Assembly: GCA_004335835.1 (NCBI GenBank)
Contig: RWJK01000755.1
Span: forward strand, 34,883-98,882
Source: Scenedesmus sp. ARA3
Taxonomy: Eukaryota > Chlorophyta > Chlorophyceae > Sphaeropleales > Scenedesmaceae
DNA length: 64,000 bases
Direction: 5' to 3'
The notes under the pieces are model-generated. The model did not search any database and had not been told where the DNA came from. It saw only the letters and a program-made list of their open reading frames with translations. Of the stretch, positions 11,638 through 23,221 are shown in pieces. Numbering within the stretch: position 1 is the first letter of the stretch; the number at the start of each line of letters is the position of its first letter. Made by a program: the position numbers and the translations under genes.

Positions 11638-13637
11638 CTCAGCAGCCAGGGCTGTTGGGCTGGGCAGCCAAGGTGACCTGGTGCTCATGGAGCAGCAAGC
11701 AAGCAAGGTGGGCAGGTTTGCATGTTAACAGTTGAGGTTATTTGCAAACTGAGCTTGCGGTGTGCATGTGCAGCCAATTCGCTAGTCCTGCAAGCAGTAA
11801 AGAATGTCAAACTGCATACCTGGTGCTCATGGAGCAGCAAGCAAGCATGGTGGGAAGACAAGAGGAAAGAAGTTTACAGGGCTGTTGTTGGGCAGGGCAG
11901 CTTTGCGGTGTGCACGTGCAGCCTATCACAAGTCCTGCAAGCAGCAGCCCTTATCTGATGCAAACAGGTTGATCTGGAGCAGCAGGCAAGCAAGGTAGGC
12001 AAGTTTGTGTGTGCTTGTGCTGCCTATCTGCCAGTCCTCGAAGCAGCGGCCATTGTGTTGCTGCTGGAGCAGCAGGCAAGCACGGTGGACGGGTAGTATG
12101 ATCAGGCTACTGCATCCAGCGCACGCCAGTCGTCACAGCAGCTGCATTTGTGCTTGCAGGAGCATCTGCATCTGCAGCACTTGCAGGAGCATCTGTGTTT
12201 GCAGTTGCGTGTGCAGCAGCGGCTGATGCGGATGCAGATGCTCCTGCCAGCACAGCTACACCTGCGACCGTGCATTGTGTCCACTGTATGTGCAGCATGC
12301 ATGCAGTGTCAGCGAGTCCTGTCAGCAGCAGACATTACGTGATGCAGAGAGCCGCAAGTCTTTTGTGTGCATTGTGTGTGCTTGTTGGTCTGCTCCTGCT
12401 GGCATGCAGCTCGCTTGTGTGGGTCAGAATTTGCTTCCTGACAAACCTATTCGTTATTATTGTTGCGTCCTGCTGCGTTGGACTGTTGTTGACTGCAGGT
12501 GGCAGCAGAGGTGGCTCATCTGGCGAGCCAGGTCACGCACAAGGTGCGGCGCAGCAGCAACTTGCAGCGTCATTGTAATCATCATGCGCTGTTGCCCCAC
12601 CGCAGCTGTTGTGGGTGGTACTTGGCACCTGCTGTTCTTCTTTGTCCCACAACGGTCATTTAACAGCTTTGTCACAGCTATGCTGTTGACCATGCTGCCC
12701 TATCTGCTCTACTCTGCGCTGTTCCCCAACAGCTGCTTGATGGCCTCCTGCAAGCCTTCAGCAACGCAGCAGCAATCAGCCGCGTGACAACCTTTTGACA
12801 CAACCTTATGACCATGCTGCTCTATCTGCTCTGCTCTGCGCTGTTCCTCAATAGCTGCATGATGGCCTCTTGCAAGCCTTCAGCAGTGCAGCAGCAATCA
12901 GCCGTTTGACAGCCTTTTGCGCACCATGCTTCTGACCATGCTGCCTTGTTTGCTCTGTACTGCGCTGTTCCCCAATAGCTGCATGATGGCCTCCTGCAAG
13001 CCTTCAGCAATGCAGCAGCAATCAGCGGCAACAGCAGCAGCAGCAGCAGTCAAGCGTATGCATCCACAGCCGCACCTGAGCAGCCGCCAGACACGCCGAG
13101 CGGCGCAAGTGCTGCTGCCGCCGCTGCCGCTGCAGCTGCTGCAGCAGCAGCTGGCATCAGCACAAAGTTGACCGGCGGCTTGTCAGGTTTGACCAGCTGG
13201 TGGTCAAACCTTGACCAGAGCCTGGCAGCCAACAATGCACCGCTGGCAGAGCCTGGCAGCAGCCCAGCAGACAAGCTGAAAAAGTAAGTGGAAAGAGTGC
13301 CATGTATTGTTTGCTGATAGACTGCTGCAATGCTTGCTGCTGCTACCAGCTGCAGCTGGTGTGGCTCCTTGCCTCGCAGGGGCCGATCGCCACATTGCTG
13401 TTCATGGGTGCCCTGCTGCCAATGGTGTTGCTGCTGAATTCTCCTCAACTGGCCAGCCTGTTTGGCCTGGGGCCTGATGAGGCCCTGCTTGATGGCTACG
13501 GCTGCAGCTGAACCCTTCTGCTGCTGCTGCTGCAGGTCTGTCTCCCCTGAGGCTCAGCTAGCCGGCCTGTTTGGCATGGGGCCTGATGAAGCACTGGTGG
13601 AGAGCTACAGCTGCAGCTGAGCCCCACTGCTGCTGAA

Positions 13638-13673
<36 letters not shown>

Positions 13674-14761
13674 AGGTCTGTCTCGCCTGAGGCTCAGCTG
13701 GCCAGCCTGTTTGGCCTGGCGCCTGATGAAGCACTGGTCGAGAGCTACAGCTGCAGCCTCATGCAGAGCTACGCCTGTGCGCACAACAGCCTCACTCCGC
13801 CAATGCAGGTGGGCTTACGATTGAGTGGTGAAGGTTGTACTTGTCGTGGAATTGTGTGGGTGCAGCTGCAGCCTCAAGAGAGCTGTGCAGTGTGGCCACA
13901 ACTGCCAATGCAGGTATGGCGGTGCTGTTGTTGTGGGTGTTGTGGTGGGTTCAGTTCACGTGCTGCTGCAGCCTGATGCAGCCATGCGTGGCTGGTACAA
14001 CCATACCTGCCAAGCCCCATCTGTGGCTGTCTTGGCGTTGCAGCGCAAGCACAGTTGCGCCTGTAGTAGTTGTTGCGCAATGGGCTGAAGATCACGCCAA
14101 AAGGCAAGCTGTACAATCATGGTACTACCAGCCCGCGGTGAAGGCTGGTAAGATGTTACCCACTGTTGTTAGCGAGGTTACATTCAAAAGCACTGTGCCC
14201 AATCACTCGTAACCATCGCAGTGTCATGCAATGCATCTGCAGATCACGTTTGAGGGCAAGCTGTACATCACAGACAAGCACGCCTGCTTCCACGCAGCAG
14301 CTCAGCAGCAGGACGCACCAGCAGCAGCTGGCAGCAGCAGCAGCAGTCCTCTACCACTAGCCGCCGCCGGCAGCAGCAGCAGCAGTCCTGCGGGAGAGCC
14401 CAAAAGGAAGGTTCAAAAAGGGCGCAAAATGCCGCAGCTGACATTCAAAATTGCTCACGCTGATGTGGCGGCTGCCACTCGTGAGCCAAACCCTGTCAGG
14501 TCAGCAGGGTCCAGGGTTTTGGCCTCAGATCTGCTGAAGGTCGTGGTTAAAACCCAGGGCTCAGAATCTGGCGGCAGCAGCAGTGGGCTCATCAAGACTG
14601 GTGCAGCAGCAGCAGCAGCAGCAGCAGCAGGCACGGCGGCAGCAGCAGGGGTGGAGGGTTCAGGGCTTGGTGGCAGGTGGACGGTCATGTTCTATTCCTT
14701 TGAGCCCTCCAGTGGCTTGGATGGGGCACTGGCACTGATAGAGCACCTGAGGGAAGGCTGA
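11025..14761 (+). CDS. GRAM-domain protein
   Basis: Six exons join in phase: 11025-11136, 11313-11707, 12499-12543, 12979-13283, 13676-13808 and 14243-14761, giving 502 aa. The N-terminus is very acidic (DEEVEYIEVYEEVTDDEDD), followed by a polyA/polyS linker. An amphipathic stretch (LMEQQASKVAAEVAHLASQ...HDGLLQAFSNA) is built from three exons, which supports the chosen joins. Residues 286-330 read LASLFGLAPDEALVESYSCSL, and exon 6 opens ITFEGKLYITDKHACFH; together these match the GRAM fold (F.L..DE.L...Y.C.L ... G.LYIT..H.CF). The domain is interrupted by an S/A/Q-rich insert and ends WTVMFYSFEPSSGLDGALALIEHL. GRAM domains usually bind phosphoinositides or membranes; no second known domain is visible. 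Exon 3 (45 bases) is the least certain. Confidence 0.8.
11796..12100 (+). repeat. Three copies of the end of GRAM exon 2
   Basis: The sequence coding LMEQQASK plus its donor (exon ends 11707) recurs near 11819-11855, 11968-12000 and 12063-12095. Donor-like GTGGG, GTAGG or GTGGA follows each copy. They lie in the intron between 11707 and 12499. Confidence 0.75.
12655..12978 (+). repeat. Tandem ~125-bp copies of the start of GRAM exon 4
   Basis: Units beginning near 12679 and 12811 precede the functional copy near 12935. Each carries ACCATGCTGCC, a CTGTTCCYCAAYAG acceptor and the first exon codons (GLLQAFSNAAAIS). Copies differ at scattered bases, so they are not assembly stutter. Confidence 0.75.
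13428..13675 (+). repeat. Two upstream copies of GRAM exon 5, one a potential poison exon
   Basis: Copy 2 has an intact (CTG)nCAG acceptor, starts at 13536 and reads in phase as SVSPEAQLAGLFGMGPDEAL, then stops at TGA 13618-13620. Copy 1 (about 13440-13511) also stops after the corresponding CS but has lost a clear acceptor. The functional copy starts at 13676 and continues past this point. Confidence 0.8.
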
Positions 14762-14783
14762 GGAGGGGTGGACAGTATCTCTT

Positions 14784-14788
14784 TGTAA
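14784..14788 (+). terminator. Candidate polyadenylation signal TGTAA (GRAM gene)
   Basis: TGTAA, the usual chlorophyte signal, lies 23 bases after the stop codon. Function is inferred from position only. Confidence 0.3.
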
Positions 14789-15079
14789 ATCAAATTGTAC
14801 TTGTACTGCACGTGTATTTTATGCCCACGGCCGTTGTTTGTGCGGCTTATTTGGTAACGCAATGGCAATGTCAATTGATTGTGCACACAAAAAATGCAGA
14901 CCTCGATTTCTGGCTGCGTGTGATGCTGTCGAGTAGCCGCTAAGTTCTGCAGGCCGCCCTTGAGTCGGGGCATCCATGCATTAATGGAAGCTTGGAAGCA
15001 GCTGCGCCTGCATCAGGGTCTTGCCCTTTTGGTGCATGATGCAAACGATGATCAAAAGAAAGAAGCAACTTACCGTGAT

Positions 15080-15240
15080 CATGCATGCACAGAGTCCGCT
15101 GATCGTACACGGCGTAGCCATGACGATGTCCAACCGTCCAGCTGTCCTGCTGGCTTTCATGCATGCAATGCTTACCTTTCATACATGCACAGAGCCCGCT
15201 GATCGTCACGGGATATCCCATGACGATGTCCCACCGACCT
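15080..15240 (+). repeat. Two ~102-bp tandem copies, noncoding
   Basis: CATGCACAGAG.CCGCTGATCGT followed by CATGACGATGTCC occurs at about 15084 and again at about 15186. The copies are diverged. No gene is attached to them. Confidence 0.7.
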
Positions 15241-16964
15241 GCTGTCACTGATGGGTATGGACTTCTGCAGAAACCGCTGATATACCCTAGCAGGCATGCT
15301 GCCACCGTTTTGACGGAGCTGCTGCTGCCACATCAGCATCCCTATCAGTTACATCATCCAACTGAGCAGCTACCAAGGCTTACTTAGCACCATTTGTGTC
15401 AAGAACTTGCTTTCCGAGTGCATGCACACAGCGCAGCGGGGCCGCCATTGAGTTTCGCGCCCTTTCACAGCACCGACAGTAAGCTCGTTTTCAGCATCTA
15501 AGCAGGACATATATGAGTCGAAAGTCCGAGATATTTTGAAAATGTTAATGCATAAGTTTCAACGCCTCGAGGCTGCCGGTCGTGCCACCGCCATCTCGAG
15601 TGTGACGATGTGTGGACACGACAACATGCTGCCCGGTCACCGGGTGACACTGTAGTGCAGTAATGTCTCCAAACGCCTCGTTTGTTAGTACAGCAGCGGT
15701 GATAATGAGCTTGTTTGTGCTGCATGTGCCGTAACGCTTAGGCTGCTGCAGAGTGATAACGTGCTGTATGTGCACTGCTCACTGTGCATGGTATGCATTG
15801 CGTTGACGCTGAAAGCCTGCCGTTGCCAGTTGTCAGAATGCCTGTGAGTAAACTCAGGCACGTTACACAGAAACACTGTTGTTCTGTGTTCTCACATTCA
15901 AAGGCCACACGATATACACATATCCAAAGTGGTCTTGAAGGCCGCAGCTTCAGCCGACAGATGGCGGCTGTGCTACGAAGCAACTCATAAACCCCTGCTG
16001 CCACATGAGGCATGCAATTCAGCCTCAATAAATCAACCAAGACACCCTTTACTATTGGTACACCACTGACACTGTGCACCAGCAGCAGCCGTCAAACACA
16101 GTAACTGCACAGTTCCAATGTAAAGCCTCAACTTGACTTGTCAAATACTTGCTCAGCAGAAGGGAGAGCACTGCCAGTGTTGTACGTGCGCAGGCTTGTC
16201 ACAAAAAAGACAGGGTCAATAGTCAAGGCTATACAAACAAACCGTGCTAGATTATACATAACCCCTGAGCTGCGTGGCAGCGGTGCTGATAACTAAGCAA
16301 TGACAGCATCAACTCCAGTCAATCTTTGACAGGGGTTTCAGCAACATTGAGTTCGTACAAAAAAAGCAATCCATAAGCCCGCATGCGTAACTTCCTCAAT
16401 CACTCAGACGCAGATTCAAACTGTGGTGAAAACAGCACGCACTAACCACTCATAGCATACATGTTGGCGAGCAGGGTTGGTTCAAGTGTAAATCAATACG
16501 CGCAGACAGTGTGACCAACATACCAAACATGTACATCAGAGCTCAAAGTGTCCATGCAGGGGTTACACCCCAAGATGGACAGGCATCTGGATGCCTGATC
16601 ATCAAAGAATGAACTCTTTCTCATCACGCACTTCCCGAATGAGAATCACGCAGGAAATGCTAGGCTCAAGAAGGCTGCCTGCCTGTCACGCGTAAAACTT
16701 GCAACTTGTAACAGGCTTGTAACAGCAGCCTTCAGCCGTCAACCACTCTGAACCCACCCAGGATGTCCACCTGCGCAGCAGACGCGGCAACATCAGAATT
16801 TGTTGTTTGCAATAATATTCTAGAACTGCAACCCAGCAGCAGACGTCACCCTCGAAGTCCTGCAGCAGACAGCTGCAAGTATCGGATCCGTAACAATTTA
16901 GCCCTGGACCATTGAGCTTTAGCCCTAAGCCCTCAAGCTTGCTGGCACATGCCATGGCTGCATG

Positions 16965-17280
16965 CTAGTGTCCCTGTTAGCAACAGCCAGGCATGCTTTC
17001 AGCAGCACGCGCATGTCTCATACTCAGCACCTTTTGAACCATGAATCGTGCATTCTCGACCTGAACCCTAGCTGACCTGCACATGCCGCGGCTGCATGCC
17101 AGTTTCCCTGTCAGCAGCAGCCAGTGGCGCTTCCAGCAGTACCCGCATGCCATACGCGCTGTCTATCGAACCCGGATTCAACAGCTTCAACTCACCGGGA
17201 CGTGCCTGGGCTGCATGCCAGCTTCTAGATCAGCAGCAGCCACTGGTGCTTCCAGCAGCACGCACATGCCATACTTACAA
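16965..17280 (-). repeat. 3'-flank copies of the subtilase last exon
   Basis: On the minus strand, segments at 17205-17277, 17085-17157 and a decayed one at 16965-17010 repeat YGMRVLLEAPVAAAD...GMQPRHVPV. The first two end in an in-frame stop after VS. They lie downstream of the predicted stop at 17305. Confidence 0.8.
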
Positions 17281-17304
17281 ATCCCCAAACCCCACGCCAG
17301 AAAG

Positions 17305-19038
17305 CTATCCCCAAATATGCAAACTCACCGGAACATGCCGGGGCTGCATCCCAGCATCCCGATCAGCAGCAGCCACTGGTGCTTCCAGCAGCACGCGCAT
17401 GCCGTACACCTGGCCAGGGGTGACGCTGAGTGGCCTGCTGCCAGGTGCTGCGGGGCGGTACAGCCCGCGCCACTTGAGGCAGTAGCTGTACGGCTTGCCT
17501 GCAGGGGCACGCCAAAGTGCGGTCTTTTTTTTAGACAGTGCGGTCAGACATACAGGATTAGGGGTAAGCAATGTGCCAGGACCAACTCGGCCCGCTGTTG
17601 AGTAGCGTGGGGCGGTGCGGCCCTTTCTAATAGATGCACTGCATGCAGCATGCTCTAAGTTTCAGGGTTCAGGTTTCAGATTTAAAGCATATACTGCAGG
17701 TAACCCACCTGCTGGTGACCTGCTGTAGCTGGGTGTGTCTAGCATCCCCACCAGTCCGAGTGTCTTGCCTGAACCGTCCAGCAGCTGCACAAACATCCTG
17801 CAGGCACAATGACAGCCAATGACACCCAATTTAAGGCTTTCAGCGAACAAAGGTATACCTTGTGTTCAATCTGTTGTGGCTCATAGCAACTAAGATGGTG
17901 CCAGGACCCACATGTAACTATCCTCTCTCAAAGGTATCGCTGCAGTTGGCTGAGTTGGCTCAGCACACCTCCAGCTACACAGCGGCAGCTGCACGGCTGC
18001 ATTTACAAGGTTTGATGTTCCTACGGCCTATGTTTTATCCTTGAACATTTAAGAGCGCCTTTTCATCGGTAGAATTATGTAACAGCAAGTGTCAGGCAAG
18101 CCATGGGCGGAATGCACTCACCTGCGCACTGGCAGCAGTGGGCAAGAGCGAGGCTCAGCGCGCAAAGGTACTGCTGCAGGTGGCTCAGCGACACCTCCAA
18201 CTCAACAGCAACAGCTGCACCACCGCTGCCATTACAAGACAAGCTTCATTTAAAATTTGCATATTCCGCATTTTCTTCTGTAAAACTATATCAGCAGGTG
18301 TTAAGGAAACCCATGCACCGACATCCTCTCACCTGCGGACCGGCAGCAGCGGCGCCAGTGCCAGGCTCAATGCACAAGGGTACGGCTGCAGCTGGCTCAG
18401 TGGCACCTCCACCGGCGGCAGGTATGAAGCACTCAACTGCCGGCAACCGCCGCCCAGCACGTCAACTGCCGGGTTGAATGCCATGCCGATTTGAGACTGA
18501 CTATCAACGTTTCAAGCTTTCAAACAGCAAGTGGCATGCAAGCCAAGAACAAAACGCAGTTCTCACCTGCGCACTGGCAGCAGCGGCGCCAGGACAAGGC
18601 TCAGCGCGCACGGATATTGCTGCAGCTGGCTCAGCGGCACCTCCAGCGGCGGCAGGTACGACGCACTCAACTGCCGACAACCGCCGCCCAGCACATCAAC
18701 CGCCGGGTTAACCGCCACGCCTCCGGTCAACACATTGACCGCATTCGGGCTGTAGCAGAACTTGTTATTGAAGGGCCCTGTGGGCATTGCTACTGCTGCT
18801 GACTGGCTGTAGCTTGTGGCTCCTTGGTAGGGGATGACAAGAGGCACGGCCTGCACCCTGTGGGTGGCGGTTGGAGTGGCAGTTGGTGTGGCGGTTGGGG
18901 TGGTTGGATCGGCGGTTGGGGTGGGAGCAGCGTAGTTTGTGAGGTTTTGCTGTTGTTGCTCCTCTGCAGCAGCAGCGGTGTCAGCAGCAGGGACTGCTGC
19001 TGCGGGGCCATCAAGGGGTGGTGCTGCTGCTCCTGCAG

Positions 19039-19087
<49 letters not shown>

Positions 19088-19439
19088 TTTCATCAGGCCA
19101 GCATCCATGTTGCGCGCTACACCTACACATGAGCAGCAAGAGCATGCACGCATGGAGAGTGTTTACTTTTGTGGGTAATGCAAGGTCGACCTATTTTGCT
19201 GCTGCAGCTGCCATGCAGACTGTGACATGTTTGCTCTCTGCTGTTAGCCTTATCTGCATGTGACAGTTGCGGCACGCCACATGCACAATAACACCCAGTC
19301 ATTGGCATAAACGCAGGCTTCGAGTTGACACAGCCCTTAATTCAACTTGACTACCTTTAGTGCCTGTTGCGCCAGCAGATGTGCTGTTCCTCAGCTGCAC
19401 TGCAGCTCCAGGACCGCTGCTGCTGTGAGCGCCTTTGTA

Positions 19440-19477
<38 letters not shown>

Positions 19478-19788
19478 GGGCGCCTTTGCTGTTGCTGCTG
19501 CTGCTGCTGCTGCTGCCGTGGGCGCCTTTGCTGCTGCTGCTTTTTGCTGGGCTGGATGCTAAAGTGCTGCTGGCAGCAGGGCTCTCCACCAGCTTGCTGC
19601 CACCGTGTGCTCTGCCGCCTGTGTTGCTGCTACTCCTGCTGCTGTTGCTGTGCTTCTGGCTTTCCGCTGCTTTCATCTCAATTGCAGGTTGCTGCACTGC
19701 TTTGCTGGCGGCTGCTGTGGCCTTTACAGGCTTTGCTGCGTAGCCTGTTGCAGGAGCAGCAGCAGGCTTGGCAACAGATGGCTGCTGT

Positions 19789-19823
<35 letters not shown>

Positions 19824-20552
19824 CTTTGGGACATGGACAGAGCCTGCCAGCTTTTCAGGTGTTGGTGCCGCTGCATCTGCTGGCTGCTGTGGTGGCAGCC
19901 TGCCCCTTGCTGCTGCTGGGTTTTTGCTGGGCTTGTGAACTGCAGCTGCATCTGCCCCGGACCTTGCTGGCCCTTCCACTGCATCTTGTTCAACGCCATC
20001 CTCTGCTGCGCTAAGCCCTAGCAGTTCTCGCCTCACCACAACACCCACAGGCTGACTGATGCCACTCTCCCTGCTGCTGCTGCTGGTGCTGCTGCTGCTG
20101 CCTGCATTGCTGGCAGCCCTGTCCCTGCCCCTGCTTGTAACAGTCCTTGCCTCCGGAGGAACTACTGTACTGTTCCTGCGGCTTATGGATCCTACCCATG
20201 GGTTGATTTCAACTTCACGGTTGCCTTCATACCTGGCTTCAACTTCCTGGTGTGAAGTTTGGTGAGAAGTTCCGTGAGACTCTTCACTGTCGAGTACTGG
20301 CAGCGTCAGGGGGGGCACTGCTGCTGCTGATGCCACTGCAACATCTGCTGCTGCAGCTACAGCGACGTAATTTGAATGACCTGCAACTGCTGCTGCTGCT
20401 GCTGCTGCAACAGCAGAGTTTGTATCAGATGCATTGGCACCTAACCAGCCCTCTAGCCATGGGTAAATATCCTCATACTGTTGCAAAGCGTCATGTGTCA
20501 CTGCTGCTGAAGGTGGCGGCTGAGCCACCCATGGGTCAAAGCCTGCGGCTTG

Positions 20553-20645
<93 letters not shown>

Positions 20646-20838
20646 GCCACTTGGCACATCTGCTGTAGGGGGGCTGCTGCCAGCATCACTTCCAGCATCA
20701 GCAGCTGCATCATTGCCTGGTGCTGGAGCAGCTCCTGCTGCATCATCAGACTGCTGCGCCCCTTCAGGCTGCTGCTGCTGCTTTGCATGTTTCTTGGCCT
20801 TGTGGGAATCCTTGTGTTGCTGTTTGCCATCACCATCG

Positions 20839-20893
<55 letters not shown>

Positions 20894-22115
20894 GCTCTGA
20901 CCCAGACGCCACATCATCAGTGTCTGTGGCTTCTGCTGGCGGCTCCTCTGGTCTGTCATTTCTACTGCCTGAGGGGGACCCCCGAGTGGCATTGCCGCCT
21001 GCTGCTGCCAGCTCAGCGTCTGTGGTAGGCACGAATGCCAGGTAGCCTGAGTAGAAAATGCGCCGCTGCTTCAGCTGTGCGGGGAGGTAGAAGGTCACCT
21101 GCAGGGCATGACGAGACACACAGCACATGTTAAACTGAAGCTGGTGGCTCAGTTGGTAGAAAGGGTCAAAGGCCCGAGTAGAAGATGCGTTGCTGCTTCA
21201 GCTGGGCAGGCAGGTAGAAGGTCACCTGCAGGGTGAGAGGCAGGGCACCAACCAAGTGACATCTCTGCTGGGGAGAACGGACAAGATCTACATGACACTA
21301 TTGTAACATGTGCTGCCAGCTCAGCGTCTGTTGTTGGCACAAAGGCCAGGTAGCCTGAATAGAAGATGCGGCGCTGCTTCAGCTGGGCAGGCAGGTAGAA
21401 GGTCACCTGCAGGTGGCCAAAGACGATGGACAGATGTACTAAACCCCTGGGTTTGAACACTTGTGCACGCGAAAATGTCATAATTTGGTGCACGCCTGCC
21501 CTGTGTCTGCCTTTGTTCCTGGACGCTGGTAGGCACTGTATCCGTTTGCGTAGTGCATGCAGCTGTTTCGTCTCTCTAGCACAGGCGACTCACCTGGACA
21601 TCGATCTGCTTGTCCGGGTGCAGTGTCACCGCCTCAGGTGACGCTTGCACTTACCGTGAAAGACGTACTGCATCATAGCTTCAAAGCACATATACACGCT
21701 CAGCCACGTGTGTTCCAAACCAGGCAAGTACCTGCCACTGCACATCAGGTGCTTGCAACTATTTCCACAGTTGGTACACAAGGCAAATCACCTGGACATC
21801 AATTTCCTCTCCAGGGTGCAGTGTCACCGCCTCGGGTGACGCCCGCACACTGGCTGACACATCAAGCACAGTGTCATCATATGGAGTTATCGCCACGCCC
21901 CATGTCGCCTCAGGCAGTACAATAGCAGCTGCAGGGCGGTGCTGGAAGCGGTACGTAATGGGAAGTTCCTGGCGGGGCTGGTGTGTGAACTTCAGGGTGA
22001 TGTTCTGGCGGTGGACCGTGAACTTGCTGGGAAGTGACAGTGAAGCTGGGCTGGTGGTGACGGGGTTGAGCACCAGGGAGGCGATGTCCAGCAGACCTAC
22101 AAGCACAGCAGCAGC

Positions 22116-22151
<36 letters not shown>

Positions 22152-23173
22152 TATGGGGCGTGATCGAGATGTTCTTTCCCTGTTGTTCTTCTGCATGTTG
22201 CTGTACAGGTTGTAGGCTCACAACACAGGGGGCCAAGCCAAACACCTTTTGATGTAGCTGGAATGTAGCTGAGTACTGCCGATGGACAGCGTCTGCTCTG
22301 CTGCAACCTAGTCTGCATGCTGTTGCTTCGCCACCCATCATCAGACACATCACCCACATCTGATGTCACTGTCAATTGGCTACGGAGGTTGCCAGCAACT
22401 ATTTGCATTCACCTGCGCCCTGCTTGCTTGTTGTTTCCGGCCTGAACATCCCAAACGTGTCCAGCTGCAGGGCGCCCCGCACAAGCGCGTCATTGACAAA
22501 GCCCTGCACAAAACCCTTCTCCCGCTCCTCAGCCCCTAAACCCTGCAGCGCCGCAATGCCCTGGGCCTCTGGGTTTTTGAGGTTTTGGCGGTGAAGCTGC
22601 AGGGCCAGGGCCAGTGCTCCTGCTGTGTAGGGTGCTGCAAAGCTGGTGCCTGAGACTGGAGTGAGGGGGATGCCATCTGAGCTTGATTCTGTTTTGGTGG
22701 TGTATTTGCTATCACTGTGACGATTGAGAGGCAGCAAAAAGCAGCAGCATATAACCCCAGCGCAGACTAATTAGATAGTCACTATTTAGTTGGTTCACTT
22801 GCTTGCACAGGAATGGTGTACTTGCCATCACTGCAAGCAGCACCATATGCAGCAGCTCAAGCGGCTGTGTAGGGTGCTGCACAGCTGGTGCCTGCCACTG
22901 GTCTGGAGGGGCTGCCATGTGAGCTTGTCTCAGCCTTCGTGGTGTGATTTCTATTATAGTACTAAAGCAAAAGAAGCGGCAGCAGCAATCGCGGCGCCAG
23001 GCAATGCAGATTGAGCACAGCGCACAACTGGAGTGCTGCTTCACACTTCTGTTGTCAGCGACCAAAACAACATACGGCCCATGGGAATGTGTCACAGTCA
23101 CCTGTAGGTGGTGATGAGCATCTCAGCTGGCCCCGTGATGTGTGGCAGCAGTTTCAGCTCAGGGTCCTGCAGT

Positions 23174-23221
<48 letters not shown>

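Larger units (their letters stand above)
14762..17304. other. Intergenic region between two converging genes
   Basis: No gene is recognised. The interval 15260-16680 is unusually free of CAG/CTG repeats and lower in GC than the rest of the window. A duplicated segment at 15080-15240 and copies of the subtilase last exon at 16965-17280 are listed separately. Confidence 0.5.

Noticed and set aside
12148..12342. A/D-rich or Q/L-rich segment as an extra GRAM exon
   Set aside because: Including it is not needed: exons ending 11707 and starting 12499 join in phase into one continuous amphipathic helix, and the segment is a small GCATCTG/GCAG repeat.
3826..13218. Shared GGTCAAAC/GTTTGACC words (3826-3868, 9760-9800, 13190-13218) as a common regulatory site
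   Set aside because: Two of the three lie inside coding exons and the words are short; chance or codon use explains them as well.
20252..20992. Frames coding polyLeu, polyCys or polyAla opposite subtilase exon 11
   Set aside because: These are other frames of CTG/CAG runs; only the minus-strand frame joins in phase to protease exons.
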